In this document: piece by piece, positions 1-7,239 of the stretch
Numbering within the stretch: the stretch's first letter is position 1
How the letters are laid out: the number at the start of each line of letters is the position of its first letter
Translations under genes and position numbers: made by a program
From: an uncultured Porphyromonas sp.
GTDB taxonomy: Bacteria > Bacteroidota > Bacteroidia > Bacteroidales > Porphyromonadaceae
Direction of reading: 5' to 3'
DNA length: 15,932 nucleotides
NCBI RefSeq assembly: GCF_947254915.1
Contig: NZ_CAMYEZ010000036.1
Coordinates: forward strand, 1-15,932
Notes under the pieces: generated by a model
What the model was told of the DNA's origin: nothing
The model's input: the letters and a program-made list of their open reading frames with translations, nothing else
Databases searched by the model: none

Positions 1-155
1 CTTCCGAAGTTTCATTTCATTCTTCCGAAGTTTTATTTCGGCCCTCCGTGGGGAATTTTCGTTTCCTCGTGAGCTTTTTGGGGAGAGCTCCGTGGGGATC
101 ATACGGTGTACATCAATTGGCCCAGATGCCTAACCAACGAAATCGTCTCTAAATC
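1..155 (+). repeat. Dispersed fold-back repeat, copy A (cut by window start)
   Basis: Two 21-bp units begin at bases 1 and 22 (CTTCCGAAGTTTCATTTC and CTTCCGAAGTTTTATTTC). A CTCCGTGGGGAATTTTC block follows from about 44 and a CTCCGTGGGGATC block from about 89. The same succession occurs in copies B (5609-5900) and C (13097-13382). The left half lies outside the window. The right end is poorly defined: a weak match to the terminal sequence of the other copies lies near 141-153, so the end coordinate is approximate. No open reading frame of convincing composition is present. Bases 156-314 hold only two hairpins downstream of the porin gene. Confidence 0.75.
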
Positions 156-193
156 GGGTGGTGCAGTGAGTCTGAGCGACCTATAACGGAAGA

Positions 194-221
194 GAGGTGG
201 CGACCTATCGGTCACCACCTC
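194..221 (-). terminator. Hairpin downstream of the OmpA pair, possible terminator
   Basis: GAGGTGGCGACC at 194-205 and GGTCACCACCTC at 210-221 form a 12-bp stem around a 4-nt loop. The single mismatch is a C-A pair in plus-strand RNA but a G-U wobble in minus-strand RNA, so the hairpin is more stable in the transcript of the minus-strand porin genes. It lies about 93 nt beyond the stop at 315. The following minus-strand bases (TCTTCCG) are a weak T-tract, so termination is probable but not certain. Confidence 0.5.
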
Positions 222-257
222 CCTTATTTGTTGCTTGCTCGTCTGGCTAGCACTTAT

Positions 258-272
258 CTAGGAGTCTCCTAG
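258..272. repeat. Short palindrome CTAGGAG-T-CTCCTAG
   Basis: A perfect 15-base palindrome with a one-base centre lies between the porin stop codon and the larger hairpin at 194-221. In RNA it could form a 6-bp stem with a 3-nt loop. It may be part of a 3' processing or termination region or a protein site. No function can be assigned. Confidence 0.4.
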
Positions 273-314
273 CCTAGCCTTATGACGGCAAGATATAGTT
301 GTCGTTGCAGTCGA

Positions 315-1475
315 TTACTTGATATCGATGATAGCGACGCGGTTCCACTCGTTTGTAGCGAATGGCTGTACGGTATCACCCTTGTAGTCGATGACGATGT
401 TGTCTGCGCTGACACCATAGTTGTCTATGAGAGCCTTCTTGACAGCCTCGGCACGACGCTGAGAGAGAGACATATTGATCTTAGCATTACCAGTCTGCTC
501 GTCTGCATAGCCTACGATGTAGATCTTGCCACCGTTTGCCTTGGCAGCCTCAGCAGAGTTGTAGACGTTGATCATCTGGTTCTTGTCGATCTTAGCGCTA
601 CCAATACGGAAGGCTACGACATTCTCAATGACAGCTGAAGCCTTAGCAGGAGCAGCCTCTGGGCACTCAGGGCAAGATACAGGACGCTTGCTGAGCTCAG
701 CATTCTGAGCACGCAGTGAGCTGATCTGACCATTGAGGTCGTTGACGAGGTCGTAGTCCATAGGAGTAACTGGCTGGAACTCTACCTTGCCAAGCTTGAA
801 GGTCAAACCTGCAGATGCAAGAGCTGTGACATCAGCTGGCTGATGAACGGTATAGGTGCCCTGGAAGTTGTTCTTAGAGACCATCATCTGACCCTCGAGG
901 TTGAGATCGACACGCTTGCCTAGACGGAACTTGAGAGCGAGACCACCGTTGAGGAGACCGCTGATGTCATTCTTCGTACCAAGCTTGTCACCACTCTTGT
1001 CGTCAGCAGAGTAGAACTTCATATGACCACCTAGACCAACGAAGGGAACGAGGTGGAAGATGCGGTTCTCTCTGTATGGAGCGAAGTAGTTGACTAGGTC
1101 AAACATAAACTCTAGTGAAGCAGCACCGAAGACGTTCTGATAGCGAACGAGATCGTTAGCTGGCTTCTCAAAGCTATACACATTCCAAGCGTAGCCACGT
1201 AGACGAGTAGCAAAGTAAGGAGAGTGCCAACGTCCGAACGAAAGGCTGGCGATGGGAGATATACGGTTTACAAACTCAGCCTCACCATTAGCCTTATTAC
1301 CAAAAGGTAGCATAGCAGCACCTCCGTGTAGCTCGATGAACCAGTGAGCAGCTGGATCTTGCTCAAACTCCGTCTTGTATGCGGGGCGGTTGTCAACCTG
1401 TGAAGCCTCCTGAGCCTGAGCTACGAAAGCTGTTAGGGCAACAACGAGTGATAGCATAAATACTTTTGCTTTCAT
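315..1475 (-). CDS. OmpA-family outer membrane protein, Omp40/Omp41 type
   Basis: This 386-residue envelope protein links the outer membrane to peptidoglycan. Residues 1-22 are a signal peptide ending in AQAQ. Residues of about 40-235 are a beta-barrel region rich in alternating aromatic strands. Residues 240-265 (NDLNGQISSLRAQNAEL) can form a short coiled coil. A CPEC motif has Cys268 and Cys271. Residues of about 283-386 are the OmpA C-terminal domain, keeping the peptidoglycan-ligand residues Asp325 (GYAD) and Arg341 (LSQRRAEAV). In P. gingivalis the homologous pair forms a disulfide-linked heterotrimer, and the Cys pair here fits that (established for the family, inferred here). It lies 50 nt downstream of its paralogue with no separate promoter visible, so it is probably co-transcribed. 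The start at 1475 places the signal peptide at the N-terminus. Confidence 0.93.
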   Translation of the reverse strand: MKAKVFMLSLVVALTAFVAQAQEASQVDNRPAYKTEFEQDPAAHWFIELHGGAAMLPFGNKANGEAEFVNRISPIASLSFGRWHSPYFATRLRGYAWNVYSFEKPANDLVRYQNVFGAASLEFMFDLVNYFAPYRENRIFHLVPFVGLGGHMKFYSADDKSGDKLGTKNDISGLLNGGLALKFRLGKRVDLNLEGQMMVSKNNFQGTYTVHQPADVTALASAGLTFKLGKVEFQPVTPMDYDLVNDLNGQISSLRAQNAELSKRPVSCPECPEAAPAKASAVIENVVAFRIGSAKIDKNQMINVYNSAEAAKANGGKIYIVGYADEQTGNAKINMSLSQRRAEAVKKALIDNYGVSADNIVIDYKGDTVQPFATNEWNRVAIIDIK

Positions 1476-1525
1476 ATTTCTAGTGTGTTTAATTCGTAGA
1501 TTGATGATTTAGTGAGCTACACAAC

Positions 1526-2689
1526 TTACTTAGAGCGGATGATGACGACACGGTTCCAAGCCTTCGTATCAAACAGCTTGTCTGTAGCGCCCTCCCACTG
1601 AGTCGTGATCATATCAGCAGATACACCGAAGTCGTTGATAAGCGCTTTCGTCACAGCCTTAGCACGACGCTCAGATAGACCTAGGTTGTACTGAGCATTA
1701 CCCGTTGTATCGGTGTAACCGATGACTAGGATAGGCGTGTTGTGAGCCTTGACATACTCGCTAACGTTGTAGAGCGTGATCATCTGGTTCTTGTCAATGC
1801 GTGAGCTGTCAAACTTGAAGAGGATCGTCTTGTCAGACATAACCTCTGTCGTAGTAGTCTGTGCTTTCACCTCGGGGCACTCAGGGCAAGAAACTGGACG
1901 TTTGCTGAGCTCAGCATTCTCTGCGCGGAGTGAGCTGATCTGGCTGTTGAGGTCGTTGATCAGGTTGTAGTCCATAGGAACAACCTCTGTCCACTCGACA
2001 CCACCCATGCGGAAGTTAAGACCAGCCGTGAGGGCTCCGTAGAGACCGTTGTAGGCATAAGGATTCCAGGCCTTAGCCTTAGGACAGCGACTGTAGTCAA
2101 AGTTGAAGTTGTTGTAGATAGCCTTACCCTCGATAACGAGATCAGCGCGACGACCTAGACGGAACTGGAGCTGTAGACCAGCGTCAATAGCTGCTGTGTG
2201 ATGTAGATCCTCAAAAGCCTTGTTGAACTTCATGTTGTAGCCCACACCTGCAAATGGGATGATGTGGAAGACACGCTTAGCATTGTAGCGGCTGAAGTGA
2301 TTGACGATGTCAAACATAAAGTCGTAGTGAGCGCCTACGAAGCTCGTCTCGTAGTTCTTGAGCTCGTCACCCACCTTATAATAAGTGTGAGCCTGAGCGC
2401 CAACTAGGTTAAGGCGCGTAGCAAAAGAAGGAGTGTGGTACTTGCCTAGAGAGAGAGAGTAAGACATCTGGAGGCGATCCATAAAGGGCTTCGCATCGTT
2501 GCAACATAGGAATTGCGTTCCTACACCACCCTGTAGCGTGAGGAACCAATGGTCTGCTGCTGTGCCACGCTCAAAGGTTGTCTTGTAGACAGGCTTTGTG
2601 CCAGCTTGAGGTGCTGCAGTCTCCTGAGCACTCAGCGTTAGAGTAGTAACTCCCAACAAGAGGGAGGTCAGAAAGAACTTTACTTTCAT
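1526..2689 (-). CDS. OmpA-family outer membrane protein, paralogue of the next gene
   Basis: This is a 387-residue partner of the downstream porin. It has a signal peptide at 1-21 (cleavage near LSAQ), a barrel at about 45-235, a coiled-coil linker at 240-265, CPEC with Cys268 and Cys271, and an OmpA domain from about 285 with Asp327 (GYTD) and Arg342 (LSERRAKAV). It differs from its sister in extra cysteines at 62-63 (LCCND) and 202. An upstream in-frame TTG at 2797 would add 36 residues ahead of the signal peptide and overlaps the -7 promoter box, so the ATG at 2689 (MKVKFF) is the real start. The linker DNA is nearly the same in both genes, while the barrels have diverged. First gene of the two-gene unit; strong expression is likely, as in P. 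gingivalis. Confidence 0.93.
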   Translation of the reverse strand: MKVKFFLTSLLLGVTTLTLSAQETAAPQAGTKPVYKTTFERGTAADHWFLTLQGGVGTQFLCCNDAKPFMDRLQMSYSLSLGKYHTPSFATRLNLVGAQAHTYYKVGDELKNYETSFVGAHYDFMFDIVNHFSRYNAKRVFHIIPFAGVGYNMKFNKAFEDLHHTAAIDAGLQLQFRLGRRADLVIEGKAIYNNFNFDYSRCPKAKAWNPYAYNGLYGALTAGLNFRMGGVEWTEVVPMDYNLINDLNSQISSLRAENAELSKRPVSCPECPEVKAQTTTTEVMSDKTILFKFDSSRIDKNQMITLYNVSEYVKAHNTPILVIGYTDTTGNAQYNLGLSERRAKAVTKALINDFGVSADMITTQWEGATDKLFDTKAWNRVVIIRSK

Positions 2690-2794
2690 AATATACTTTG
2701 TCTTGTTACTGGTTTGTTTCTGATTAGTTAGTTTAGTGTGTCTTAGGAACGCTTCGCACCCGAAGATCGGTATGCTAAGGCACGCAATACATTG

Positions 2795-2826
2795 CAAAAG
2801 TAGTATTATTTATTGACTTAGCCAAA
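2795..2826 (-). promoter_or_regulatory. Bacteroidetes-type promoter of the OmpA pair
   Basis: Read on the minus strand, TTTG (plus-strand 2823-2826) is followed after exactly 20 nt by TACTTTTG (2795-2802). This matches the Bacteroidetes primary sigma consensus TTTG-N19-21-TAnnTTTG. Transcription should begin near 2788, giving a leader of roughly 98 nt before the ATG at 2689. No ribosome binding site of the Shine-Dalgarno kind is present, as usual in the phylum. Confidence 0.85.
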
Positions 2827-2901
2827 TAGCACCGCAACACTGCGCATCAGTTCACAGGTTGTCTTGCATAGAGACTCTCGTGAGGTCACACGAGTAGAAT
2901 A

Positions 2902-2930
2902 CAAAAAAAGCCGTTGCTAGCAACGGCTTT
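2902..2930 (-). terminator. Intrinsic terminator of the ABC/DUF4857 operon
   Basis: AAAGCCGTTG (2907-2916) and CAACGGCTTT (2921-2930) form a perfect 10-bp stem around CTAG. On the minus strand the stem runs into seven T residues (plus-strand A run ending at 2909). It lies about 22 nt past the stop codon at 2953, so it closes the minus-strand operon to its right and insulates the OmpA promoter. Confidence 0.92.
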
Positions 2931-2952
2931 CCTTGAGTCTCTACTATCTATC

Positions 2953-3987
2953 TTAGTCTAGTCGAGGCTTCACCCAGCTGTCTAGGCGCGAGGTAAAGTG
3001 CAGGCCTGGTATAGTCCGCTCGGGATGATCTACTTGTAGTGTGCTCAGTAGCGTGTAGTTCGTCGCATCTAGCGCATAGTAGCTTGTAGCATCGGCGGTG
3101 GAGACCTTGAGGGTGTAGCTGTCTAGGTCGTTGCCGATGAAGGTGAGATCCTCACGGAGCGGATCCCATGAGGGGATCCCTAGGCGACAGGAACGATAGC
3201 CCTCACGCTCGATCAGATAGAGCTGATGATCTCGAGTAGAGATGAGACCGATGTGTCGGCGACTCGGTAGCTCCCAGACGAAGGCCTCGGCAGCCTCCAC
3301 GCCCTCGGGCAGGTCAATAGCCCGCAGGTAGGGCTTGCTAGCCATCTGTTTGAGGTGAAAGAGTTTACCACGCTGGTCAATGAGGAGGTAGCCGTTGTCA
3401 TATTCCTTTTGCGCAGTGGCATTGCCTGCTACGCACTGGGCGGGGAAGGCGAAGCCTTTCTCCTGAAAGAGCTTCGTATAGAGCGCACTTTTCGCCTTGT
3501 CGGTCTGATTGCTCTTCATATCAACGAACTCGATCGCTTGCTCGGTGATGCGAAAGAGATCTGTGGGCATCTCCAGATTGACCCTCTGTGAGGCACTCTC
3601 TAGGAGTGGGTAGAGCGCCACGGCTGGTGCGGAGAGGGTGCGCGGTGAGCAGCGGAAGGTGACAGCACCCCGCTGTATAAGCTGTGGGGTCACCGCCTCT
3701 CCGTAGAGTGTGTCAGGTAGGCGACCATCAGTCAGGAGCTGACGGTAGTAGAAGGTGGGGAGCAGACTGTCAACCTCCTCACGACTATACTGCACACCCT
3801 GACCACTACGGTAGGTCATTGCACCCTCGTCGTGATCTGTGATGATGAAGTCGCCTAGGAGCTGACTGTAGATGGTGAATGGCTCACGGCTCGCATCGGC
3901 TCGGAGGTAGTTGTACCACCAGGGGATCTGCCAGATGATGAGTAGTGCTACGGAGACGTATAGGAGTATTGTGGCTATGTGCTTCAT
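2953..3987 (-). CDS. DUF4857-type membrane-anchored protein, ABC operon
   Basis: A protein of 344 residues with one N-terminal membrane segment (about 5-23) and a large domain probably outside the cytoplasm. It resembles the DUF4857 family, found in Bacteroidetes beside ABC-type ATPase and permease genes; the family name is from memory of the arrangement and sequence style. The C-terminal half (about 195-340) has repeated beta hairpins (GYLLIDQRGKLFHL, RDHQLYLIEREG, TSYYALDATNYTLL), suggesting a beta-propeller-like or WD-like sensor fold. Cysteines are few and no enzyme motif is visible. It begins 9 nt after the permease stop and ends just before a strong terminator, so it is the last gene of a three-gene unit. 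It probably works with the transporter; the substrate is unknown. Confidence 0.75.
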   Translation of the reverse strand: MKHIATILLYVSVALLIIWQIPWWYNYLRADASREPFTIYSQLLGDFIITDHDEGAMTYRSGQGVQYSREEVDSLLPTFYYRQLLTDGRLPDTLYGEAVTPQLIQRGAVTFRCSPRTLSAPAVALYPLLESASQRVNLEMPTDLFRITEQAIEFVDMKSNQTDKAKSALYTKLFQEKGFAFPAQCVAGNATAQKEYDNGYLLIDQRGKLFHLKQMASKPYLRAIDLPEGVEAAEAFVWELPSRRHIGLISTRDHQLYLIEREGYRSCRLGIPSWDPLREDLTFIGNDLDSYTLKVSTADATSYYALDATNYTLLSTLQVDHPERTIPGLHFTSRLDSWVKPRLD

Positions 3988-3996
3988 AATAGTTGT

Positions 3997-4668
3997 TTAG
4001 TCTTGTCTCCCCTCTTTGAAGCGGCTCACAGAGAGCCATACCAGTGTCGAGGAGAGGATGGTGTAGATAAGTAGCGTAGGCAGGAAGGGGGCATAAGCTC
4101 CTGCTGTGGGGGTGATGAAGCAGATGCGTATCAAGAGTACAGAGACTAGGGTGTAGAGGATGCGTCTACGCCAAGTGGGCTCTAGGAGTATCCAACTCAT
4201 CAGGAGGTAGCCGAGGAAGCCTGCCAAGATCCAGGGCAATGTGGCGGAGAGGACATAGGCGAGGAGTTCGTAAGCTAAGACTCCTTGCAGTCCGATGAAG
4301 AGGACACCTATATACAATAAGGTGTGCCACAGCAGTAGCGTCACCCCGCAGGCGAGCATCTGGTAGGTCGAGCGGAGCGGTGACTGGGGTAGGTGCAGGG
4401 TGAGCTTGAGGCTACGACGAGAGAGCTCTGGTGCAAACTGAGCGATGGCGCAGAGCAAGCCTAGGATGAGAGGTACGTAGCGCATACTCTCTACGAAGAC
4501 TACTCCCTTCTGTATCATCACGAGCCAGATATGGTCAGCGCCTTGTAGGGCGATGGCTCGGTGTATGCGTATTATGCCGTAGAGCGTTACGGCTAGTGCG
4601 ACGAGTGTTGATAGCAGTGCGTATAGTCGGAGCTTGAGCCACTCCTTATATATTATAGAGGTAAACAT
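3997..4668 (-). CDS. ABC transporter membrane subunit (ABC-2-like permease)
   Basis: This 223-residue hydrophobic protein has about six predicted membrane spans (roughly 16-34, 62-79, 104-128, 137-163, 170-188, 193-215). The N-terminal IYKEWLKLRLYALL resembles the start of ABC-2 type and YtrC-like permeases. The segment ELSRRSLKLTLHLPQSPLRS between spans 2 and 3 is a cytoplasmic loop of the kind that contacts the ATPase. It begins 12 nt after the ATPase stop and precedes the DUF4857 gene by 9 nt, so the three are co-expressed. The direction of transport is not shown by sequence; ABC-2 relatives usually export or act in envelope homeostasis. The exact permease family is not certain. Confidence 0.78.
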   Translation of the reverse strand: MFTSIIYKEWLKLRLYALLSTLVALAVTLYGIIRIHRAIALQGADHIWLVMIQKGVVFVESMRYVPLILGLLCAIAQFAPELSRRSLKLTLHLPQSPLRSTYQMLACGVTLLLWHTLLYIGVLFIGLQGVLAYELLAYVLSATLPWILAGFLGYLLMSWILLEPTWRRRILYTLVSVLLIRICFITPTAGAYAPFLPTLLIYTILSSTLVWLSVSRFKEGRQD

Positions 4669-4680
4669 ATATAGATAGCA

Positions 4681-5565
4681 TTAATACTTACCAGTGAGTC
4701 CTATGAAGGCATCTTCAAGCGTTGTCTCGTGTGCCGTGAGATCTTGGTAGGATACCCCTGCCTGAGAGAGTCGCTCGGCGACCTCTGGCATGGGGAGAAA
4801 TGAGTAGCACTCCCCACGTCTGTGGTGCGCCTCAAAGTGGTACAGCCCGTCGATCTCAGGGAGAGGACGATCGTCCGTGAGGGAGCATCTGTAGAGTCGC
4901 CCCTCGTTTAGGATCTCAGCGACTGGGCGCTGCAGGAGTATAGAGCCATAGTCCATGATGATGCAGTCATCGATCAGGCGCTCCATATCCTGGATAATGT
5001 GGGAGGTGAGGAAGATCGTGGTGCCCTGCTCCTTGGCATAGTGATGCAGGTAGTCTACAAAAAGCCTTCTATAGCCAGGGTCTAGTCCCATTGAGAAGTC
5101 ATCGAGGATGAGTAGCTTGGGGTTTTGCGCTAGGAGCAGTCCGAGAGCGACCTGCGAGCGCTGACCACAAGACATACGACTGAGGTGCTGCCTCTCGGTG
5201 ACCTTGAGTAGCTCCATCAACTCGTAGTAAGCCTCCCTACGCCACTTCGGATAGAAAGGTGCGTAGAAGCGCTCTATCTGCCGTATAGTCATAAAGCTAT
5301 ACTGGACGTGCCCCTCGATGAGCAGCCCGATGTCTTGTCTTAGTCGGTCAGGCATGCGGGTGATATCTTCGCCTAGGATACGACAGACGCCCGACTTAGG
5401 GCGGAGGAAGCCACTGAGGATATTGATTGTGGTGGTCTTGCCAGTACCGTTCTTACCAAGCAGACCGAGGATGCGACCACGAGGCACGGCAAAGGATAGA
5501 TCACGGTAGATCAGTCGCTTGCCGTAGTAGTGGGTCAGGTTGTGACACTCGATTAAATTGTCCAT
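4681..5565 (-). CDS. ABC transporter ATP-binding protein
   Basis: The ATPase subunit, 294 residues, of the transporter encoded with the two genes downstream. Walker A is GKNGTGKTT at 37-45, the signature is SCGQRSQ at 132-138, Walker B is LLILDD at 151-156, the D-loop is GLD at 160-162 and the switch His is His189 (LTSHI). The Q-loop is atypical (IEGHVQYSFMT, perhaps Gln89). The residue after the Walker B Asp is Asp156 rather than the usual catalytic Glu, and the usual LDEP is LDDF. This may slow hydrolysis or be a trait of this subfamily. Residues 210-294 form the C-terminal extension common in ABC-2 type ATPases. First gene of the operon; no consensus promoter is evident in the 43 nt before repeat copy B, although TATAAT occurs on the minus strand at 5620-5625 inside that repeat. 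Confidence 0.92.
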   Translation of the reverse strand: MDNLIECHNLTHYYGKRLIYRDLSFAVPRGRILGLLGKNGTGKTTTINILSGFLRPKSGVCRILGEDITRMPDRLRQDIGLLIEGHVQYSFMTIRQIERFYAPFYPKWRREAYYELMELLKVTERQHLSRMSCGQRSQVALGLLLAQNPKLLILDDFSMGLDPGYRRLFVDYLHHYAKEQGTTIFLTSHIIQDMERLIDDCIIMDYGSILLQRPVAEILNEGRLYRCSLTDDRPLPEIDGLYHFEAHHRRGECYSFLPMPEVAERLSQAGVSYQDLTAHETTLEDAFIGLTGKY

Positions 5566-5608
5566 GTTAGTTAAGTGATATAAGGGGATGATGTGATCTA
5601 CGCTCTTC

Positions 5609-5900
5609 AGGGCTGACGCATTATAGCGGACGAGTGCATCTACGTCTCTATGACAGAAATCTGAAGGTGGAGGGAATCGGGAAATTCATCTGTAGATATT
5701 CTGAATTATCCAGCGAGGAGACGAAAAATTCTTCCGAACTTTGATTTCTTTCTTCCGAAGTTTCATTTCATTCTTCCGAAGTTTCATTTCTCGGCTCCGT
5801 GGAGAATTTTCATTTTCTCATAAGCTATAGGGGACATTTCTCGGGAGATATCGGACTTAGCGAAGATGTATGAGTATTGATAGCGCTATGAAGCCAGGCT
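5609..5900 (+). repeat. Dispersed fold-back repeat, copy B (MITE-like)
   Basis: A complete copy of about 292 bp. The left end is AGGGCTGACGCATTATAGC (5609-5627) with CATCTACGTC 28 nt in (5637). The centre has three 21-bp units starting at 5731, 5752 and 5773. A CTCCGTGGAGAATTTTC block follows at 5795 and TTCTCGGGAG near 5838. The right end CGCTATGAAGCCAGGC (5884-5899) is an imperfect inverted match to the left end, and an inverted CATCTTCG lies about 32 nt inside it. No protein is encoded. It fills most of the 446-base gap between the ABC operon start and the PepSY gene end. In the remaining 5901-6011 nothing is recognised, including no clear terminator for the TonB operon. Confidence 0.82.
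5731..5793 (+). repeat. 21-bp tandem array inside copy B
   Basis: Three direct units start at 5731, 5752 and 5773, each beginning CTTCCGAA and ending near TTTCATTTC. The first unit varies (CTTCCGAACTTTGATTTC). Each exact unit carries the small inverted pair CTTC-C-GAAG. Confidence 0.88.
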
Positions 5901-6011
5901 CAATCCACATATCCCAGAGTTGTCGTCAAGCGTAGTTAAGTTAGTGGAGTACCGAGATACAATACGTCGACCCTGGGCTACTCTTTCGGCAGTAGTGAAT
6001 GTCGCTTGTCC

Positions 6012-6593
6012 TTATAGGAAAAGGAAGAGCAGTGGTACCGCCAGCCCGATCAGTAGGAGGATGCCACCACGACCTATGAGCCCACGGCGCCCAGGCACGA
6101 TGAGTAGTCCCGTGAGTGTGATGAGTATGAGCCCGATGGCTAGCACATCGGCGACGATCGTCCACCAGCGCCCTGGATTGTAGTGTAGGCGTGTCATAGA
6201 GCTGATGAGCGGGCGTCGCTCAATCGACTCGTAGACGGCTACCCCCGTTGAGGTGTCGATGAGTAGGGTGGCACGTCCCTTGAGGAATACTTTGAGCGTA
6301 TGGTCGTCAGGGTAATAGTGCTTGGTATAGCTTCCCGACAGATCTATATCGTCTAGGAGCTTACGGACGGCTGGTGCGTCAAGGCGTCCAGCAGCTTGTA
6401 GCTCTTCTAGTGGGATCTGATACTCTCGCTGGGTGATGATGTAGTGTGGATTGATCGAGTCTCGGTGGTTCATATAGAGACCCGATAGGGCATAGATGAA
6501 TATAAGTGTAGCAAGTAGGTAGGAGAGGTCACGGTGTAGTAATCTACTCCAGCGACGCACACTCCTACCTACTCTCTTGAAGTTTACTCTCAT
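6012..6593 (-). CDS. PepSY-associated inner membrane protein
   Basis: A 193-residue protein resembling the short Bacteroidetes PepSY_TM-like group. It has a membrane segment at 24-41, a periplasmic PepSY-like region at about 45-135, and membrane segments at 144-166 and 172-192. Histidines near the membrane faces (His20 in LLHRDL, His43 in MNHRD, His137 in RLHYNPGRWW) are the kind that bind heme in PepSY-TM ferric reductases. That role is known for relatives and inferred here. It is the last gene of the five-gene TonB-receptor unit, 26 nt after the lipoprotein gene. PepSY-TM proteins beside TonB receptors act in release or reduction of iron after uptake, for example XusC with XusA in Bacteroides; this one is shorter than full reductases. 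The ligand is not known. Confidence 0.82.
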   Translation of the reverse strand: MRVNFKRVGRSVRRWSRLLHRDLSYLLATLIFIYALSGLYMNHRDSINPHYIITQREYQIPLEELQAAGRLDAPAVRKLLDDIDLSGSYTKHYYPDDHTLKVFLKGRATLLIDTSTGVAVYESIERRPLISSMTRLHYNPGRWWTIVADVLAIGLILITLTGLLIVPGRRGLIGRGGILLLIGLAVPLLFLFL

Positions 6594-6619
6594 AGAGTCT
6601 TGTGTCAGTTCCAGATTGG

Positions 6620-7207
6620 TTACTGCTGCTCTATCTGATAGCTTGTAGCATCAATATGGTAGAAGGAAAGGTATGCCTTGCCTTCCTGAGCTTCGCGCTC
6701 AGCGATCTGCTTACGAAAGTCTGCGATACGCGCCTCCGGTGTGTCAGCCATTTCGCCACGAGCCTTCTTCTCATTGGCGCAGCCAGCCTTGCCCTCGCCA
6801 TGCTCTTTGGCGGCTTGAGCTTTGAGTTGCTCCTCCCAGTTTTGCAGATAAGCCTCATCGATACGATCCTCGACAAGCTGTCCTGTGACGGTGACTATAC
6901 TGTTGATACACTCCTGGGCAAAGGCGCCCATCTCCTCACTAGCCTCAGCGCGGATCACCTTGGTGTCGTCGCTACCCATGAGGAAGGCTTTCTTAGCACC
7001 ATGCTTGCAGAGGTGGGTGCAGATGCCCTGCACGGTAACGGTCTGACCGACGAGACTATCGGCAGAGGCGAGGAGTGCGTCCACATCCATATAGGTCGGA
7101 GCCTCCGTCTCTGCGGCTGCGGTCTGATCTTGCTTTTGCTTATTGCACCCGATGAGGGCGAGGGAGAGTAGTGCTGCGAGGAGCACGAGAGATAGTTTGT
7201 TGTTCAT
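6620..7207 (-). CDS. Periplasmic lipoprotein with CxHxCxH motif
   Basis: A 195-residue lipoprotein. The start at 7207 gives a signal peptide with lipobox LIGC and lipidated Cys21; a longer reading from 7258 would put 17 unsuited residues ahead of it and overlap the previous gene, so it is rejected. Residues of about 40-115 (GQTVTVQGICTHLCKHGAKKAFLMGSDD, then SIVTVTGQL) have the strand pattern of an OB-fold. One strand holds Cys63, His65, Cys67 and His69 (CTHLCKH), a likely metal or cofactor site. Cys100 and Cys143 are also present. Residues 120-175 are helical and charged. Similar proteins occur in Bacteroidetes beside PepSY-TM and TonB genes, but I know of no assigned role. It is fourth in the operon and probably handles the ligand between outer and inner membranes. 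Confidence 0.82.
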   Translation of the reverse strand: MNNKLSLVLLAALLSLALIGCNKQKQDQTAAAETEAPTYMDVDALLASADSLVGQTVTVQGICTHLCKHGAKKAFLMGSDDTKVIRAEASEEMGAFAQECINSIVTVTGQLVEDRIDEAYLQNWEEQLKAQAAKEHGEGKAGCANEKKARGEMADTPEARIADFRKQIAEREAQEGKAYLSFYHIDATSYQIEQQ

Positions 7208-7239
7208 ATGCTTAGTTGGTTTGTTGTCATTGAGTATTC

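Noticed and set aside
1..155. CRISPR array reading of the short repeats
   Set aside because: Units are contiguous 21-bp direct repeats with no unique spacers, at most three per site, and no cas genes are present.
282..638. Plus-strand frame of 118 codons
   Set aside because: It lies antisense to the OmpA domain of the minus-strand porin gene, which has clear homology.
5597..5630. Sigma-70 style promoter (TATAAT on the minus strand at 5620-5625) for the ABC operon
   Set aside because: No matching -35 box lies at about 17 nt, Bacteroidetes use a different -7 box, and copy C lacks the sequence at the same place.
6602..7171. Plus-strand frame of 189 codons, hydrophobic
   Set aside because: It is antisense to the lipoprotein gene; the hydrophobic look comes from reading the complementary strand of a charged helical protein.
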